Assembly: GCA_020440745.1 (NCBI GenBank) | Contig: JAGRNM010000077.1 | Span: 1 to 6,573 of the forward strand | DNA: 6,573 nucleotides | Direction of reading: 5' to 3' | DNA from: Deltaproteobacteria bacterium | GTDB taxonomy: Bacteria; UBA10199; DSSB01 | In this document: piece after piece, positions 5,752 through 6,573 of the stretch | Numbering within the stretch: position 1 is the first letter of the stretch | Layout of the letters: the number at the start of each line of letters is the position of its first letter | Notes under the pieces: generated by a model | The model's database searches: none | Told to the model about the DNA's origin: nothing | The model's input: the letters and a program-made list of their open reading frames with translations, nothing else | Translations under genes and position numbers: made by a program

Positions 5752-6573
5752 GTTGCAAAAATTCTTACAAGCAAGCTCTCAAGAATATAGTCATAAAAAA
5801 CTAGGTTTGGAGCGTATCCAAGAAGTTTTGATGCGTCTTGACCATCCGGAGTCAGTCTATCCCAGCGTTTTAATCGCTGGCACTAATGGTAAGGGTTCTA
5901 CCTTAAGGCTAGTCGAGTCGGTTTGTTTGGAAGCGGGTTTGTTAGTGGGGGCTTATACTTCACCTCATTTAGAAAGCTTTACTGAGCGTATTCGAGTAGG
6001 TGGCCAAGAAGTCTCGGAAGCCTTTTTAGAGGAGGTGTTGCAAGAGCTTTTAGCCAAAAATATTTTAAATCCCGCAGGAGAAATCTTAAACCAAAGTGGA
6101 GAGCGATTGACTTGGTTTGAAAAGGTTACGGTCTTAGCTTTTGAAGTCTTTAAAAGAAAAAAAATTTCTCTAGCCCTTTTAGAAGTGGGTTTAGGCGCTA
6201 GACTAGACGCTACTAATGTAGTGGATCCTTTAGTCTCGGCCATTACCTCTATTGCTAAAGATCATACAGAGGTCTTAGGGGATTCTCTTTTTGAAATCGC
6301 CAAGGAAAAATTAGCCGTTGCTAGAAAGGACAGACCCCTTATCTTAGGACCTATGGATTTAAAAGTCAGAGTTTTTTTAATGGAATCAGCCAAGATGTTG
6401 GGGGCTAAACCCCTAATGCCTAAGTCCGTGCAGGGTCCTGCTAGTGATTTTTCCTATGGGCCCTTAGAGCATTTAAAACTAAATACTTTGGGTGAGTATA
6501 TCCTTAAAAATGCAGCTACCGCTTTGGAAATTTTAATTGCCTTAAAGCAAGCGGGTTTTGACATCAACAATCA
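5750..6573 (+). CDS. folC: Bifunctional folylpolyglutamate synthase/dihydrofolate synthase, N-terminal part (continues beyond the right edge)
   Basis: A Mur-ligase-type ATP-dependent enzyme that joins glutamate to dihydropteroate and/or to tetrahydrofolates. ATG at 5750; 274 complete codons are visible of the usual 420-450. N-terminal LGLERIQEVLMRLDHPE (18-34) is typical. The P-loop GTNGKGS is at 44-50, TSPHL at 70-74 with ER at 79-80, LEVGLGARLDATNVV at 144-158, and the Mg-site segment TSIAKDHTEVLG at 166-177. The IAKEKLAVAR segment (183-192) matches the usual IAxEKAGIxR, with Lys187 at the position of the carbamylated lysine; the AGI after it is replaced by LAV. NAATALEIL (254-262) opens the C-terminal hinge. 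Whether it is bifunctional or only a folylpolyglutamate synthase cannot be decided from this part. No Shine-Dalgarno precedes the ATG. A -10-like TATGAT lies at 5714-5719 without a fitting -35. Confidence 0.94.
   Translation, partial: MLQKFLQASSQEYSHKKLGLERIQEVLMRLDHPESVYPSVLIAGTNGKGSTLRLVESVCLEAGLLVGAYTSPHLESFTERIRVGGQEVSEAFLEEVLQELLAKNILNPAGEILNQSGERLTWFEKVTVLAFEVFKRKKISLALLEVGLGARLDATNVVDPLVSAITSIAKDHTEVLGDSLFEIAKEKLAVARKDRPLILGPMDLKVRVFLMESAKMLGAKPLMPKSVQGPASDFSYGPLEHLKLNTLGEYILKNAATALEILIALKQAGFDINN

Noticed and set aside
5965..6243. Minus-strand 92-codon open frame inside folC
   Set aside because: Antisense to conserved Mur-ligase motifs, so a shadow.

Overview
The window looks like ordinary chromosomal DNA from a Gram-negative bacterium. 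One encoded protein has a signal peptide, beta-barrel character and a C-terminal Phe, which indicates an outer membrane. The combination of sigma-54 regulator, FAD-oxidoreductase subtype and moderately AT-rich composition is reminiscent of delta-proteobacterial or Bdellovibrio-like lineages. That placement is inference; no rRNA or other decisive marker is present. Coding density is high and every gene-free gap is shorter than about 170 bases.

Left block (minus strand, 1-2756), read right to left. purM and then purN overlap by 4 bases (ATGA) and encode two steps of de novo purine synthesis. They are followed by a small outer-membrane beta-barrel protein with a strong Shine-Dalgarno, and then by the N-terminal part of an FAD-dependent oxidoreductase cut by the left edge. 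The barrel gene is bracketed by an imperfect inverted repeat.

Centre block (plus strand, 2920-4966). A receiver-less sigma-54 activator of the PspF/NtrC type (AAA+ plus Fis-type HTH only) overlaps by 26 bases a monofunctional mannose-1-phosphate guanylyltransferase, which makes GDP-mannose for surface polysaccharide. The roughly 160-base divergent gap between purM and the activator holds a pair of 8-base direct repeats 22 bases apart and a terminator-like hairpin in the leader of the activator.

Right block. A 203-residue protein I do not recognise (minus strand, 4972-5583) converges on the guanylyltransferase gene with only 5 bases between the stops. Its upstream region is shared with a divergent folC (folylpolyglutamate/dihydrofolate synthase), which runs off the right edge. 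PurN uses 10-formyltetrahydrofolate and FolC makes folylpolyglutamates, so one-carbon and purine metabolism both appear here, but they are on opposite strands and not in one operon.

I see no phage, transposase, CRISPR, toxin-antitoxin, defence locus or RNA gene. The most interesting points are regulatory: the leader hairpin before the sigma-54 activator, the activator-guanylyltransferase overlap, the repeats around the barrel gene, and the scarcity of Shine-Dalgarno sequences.
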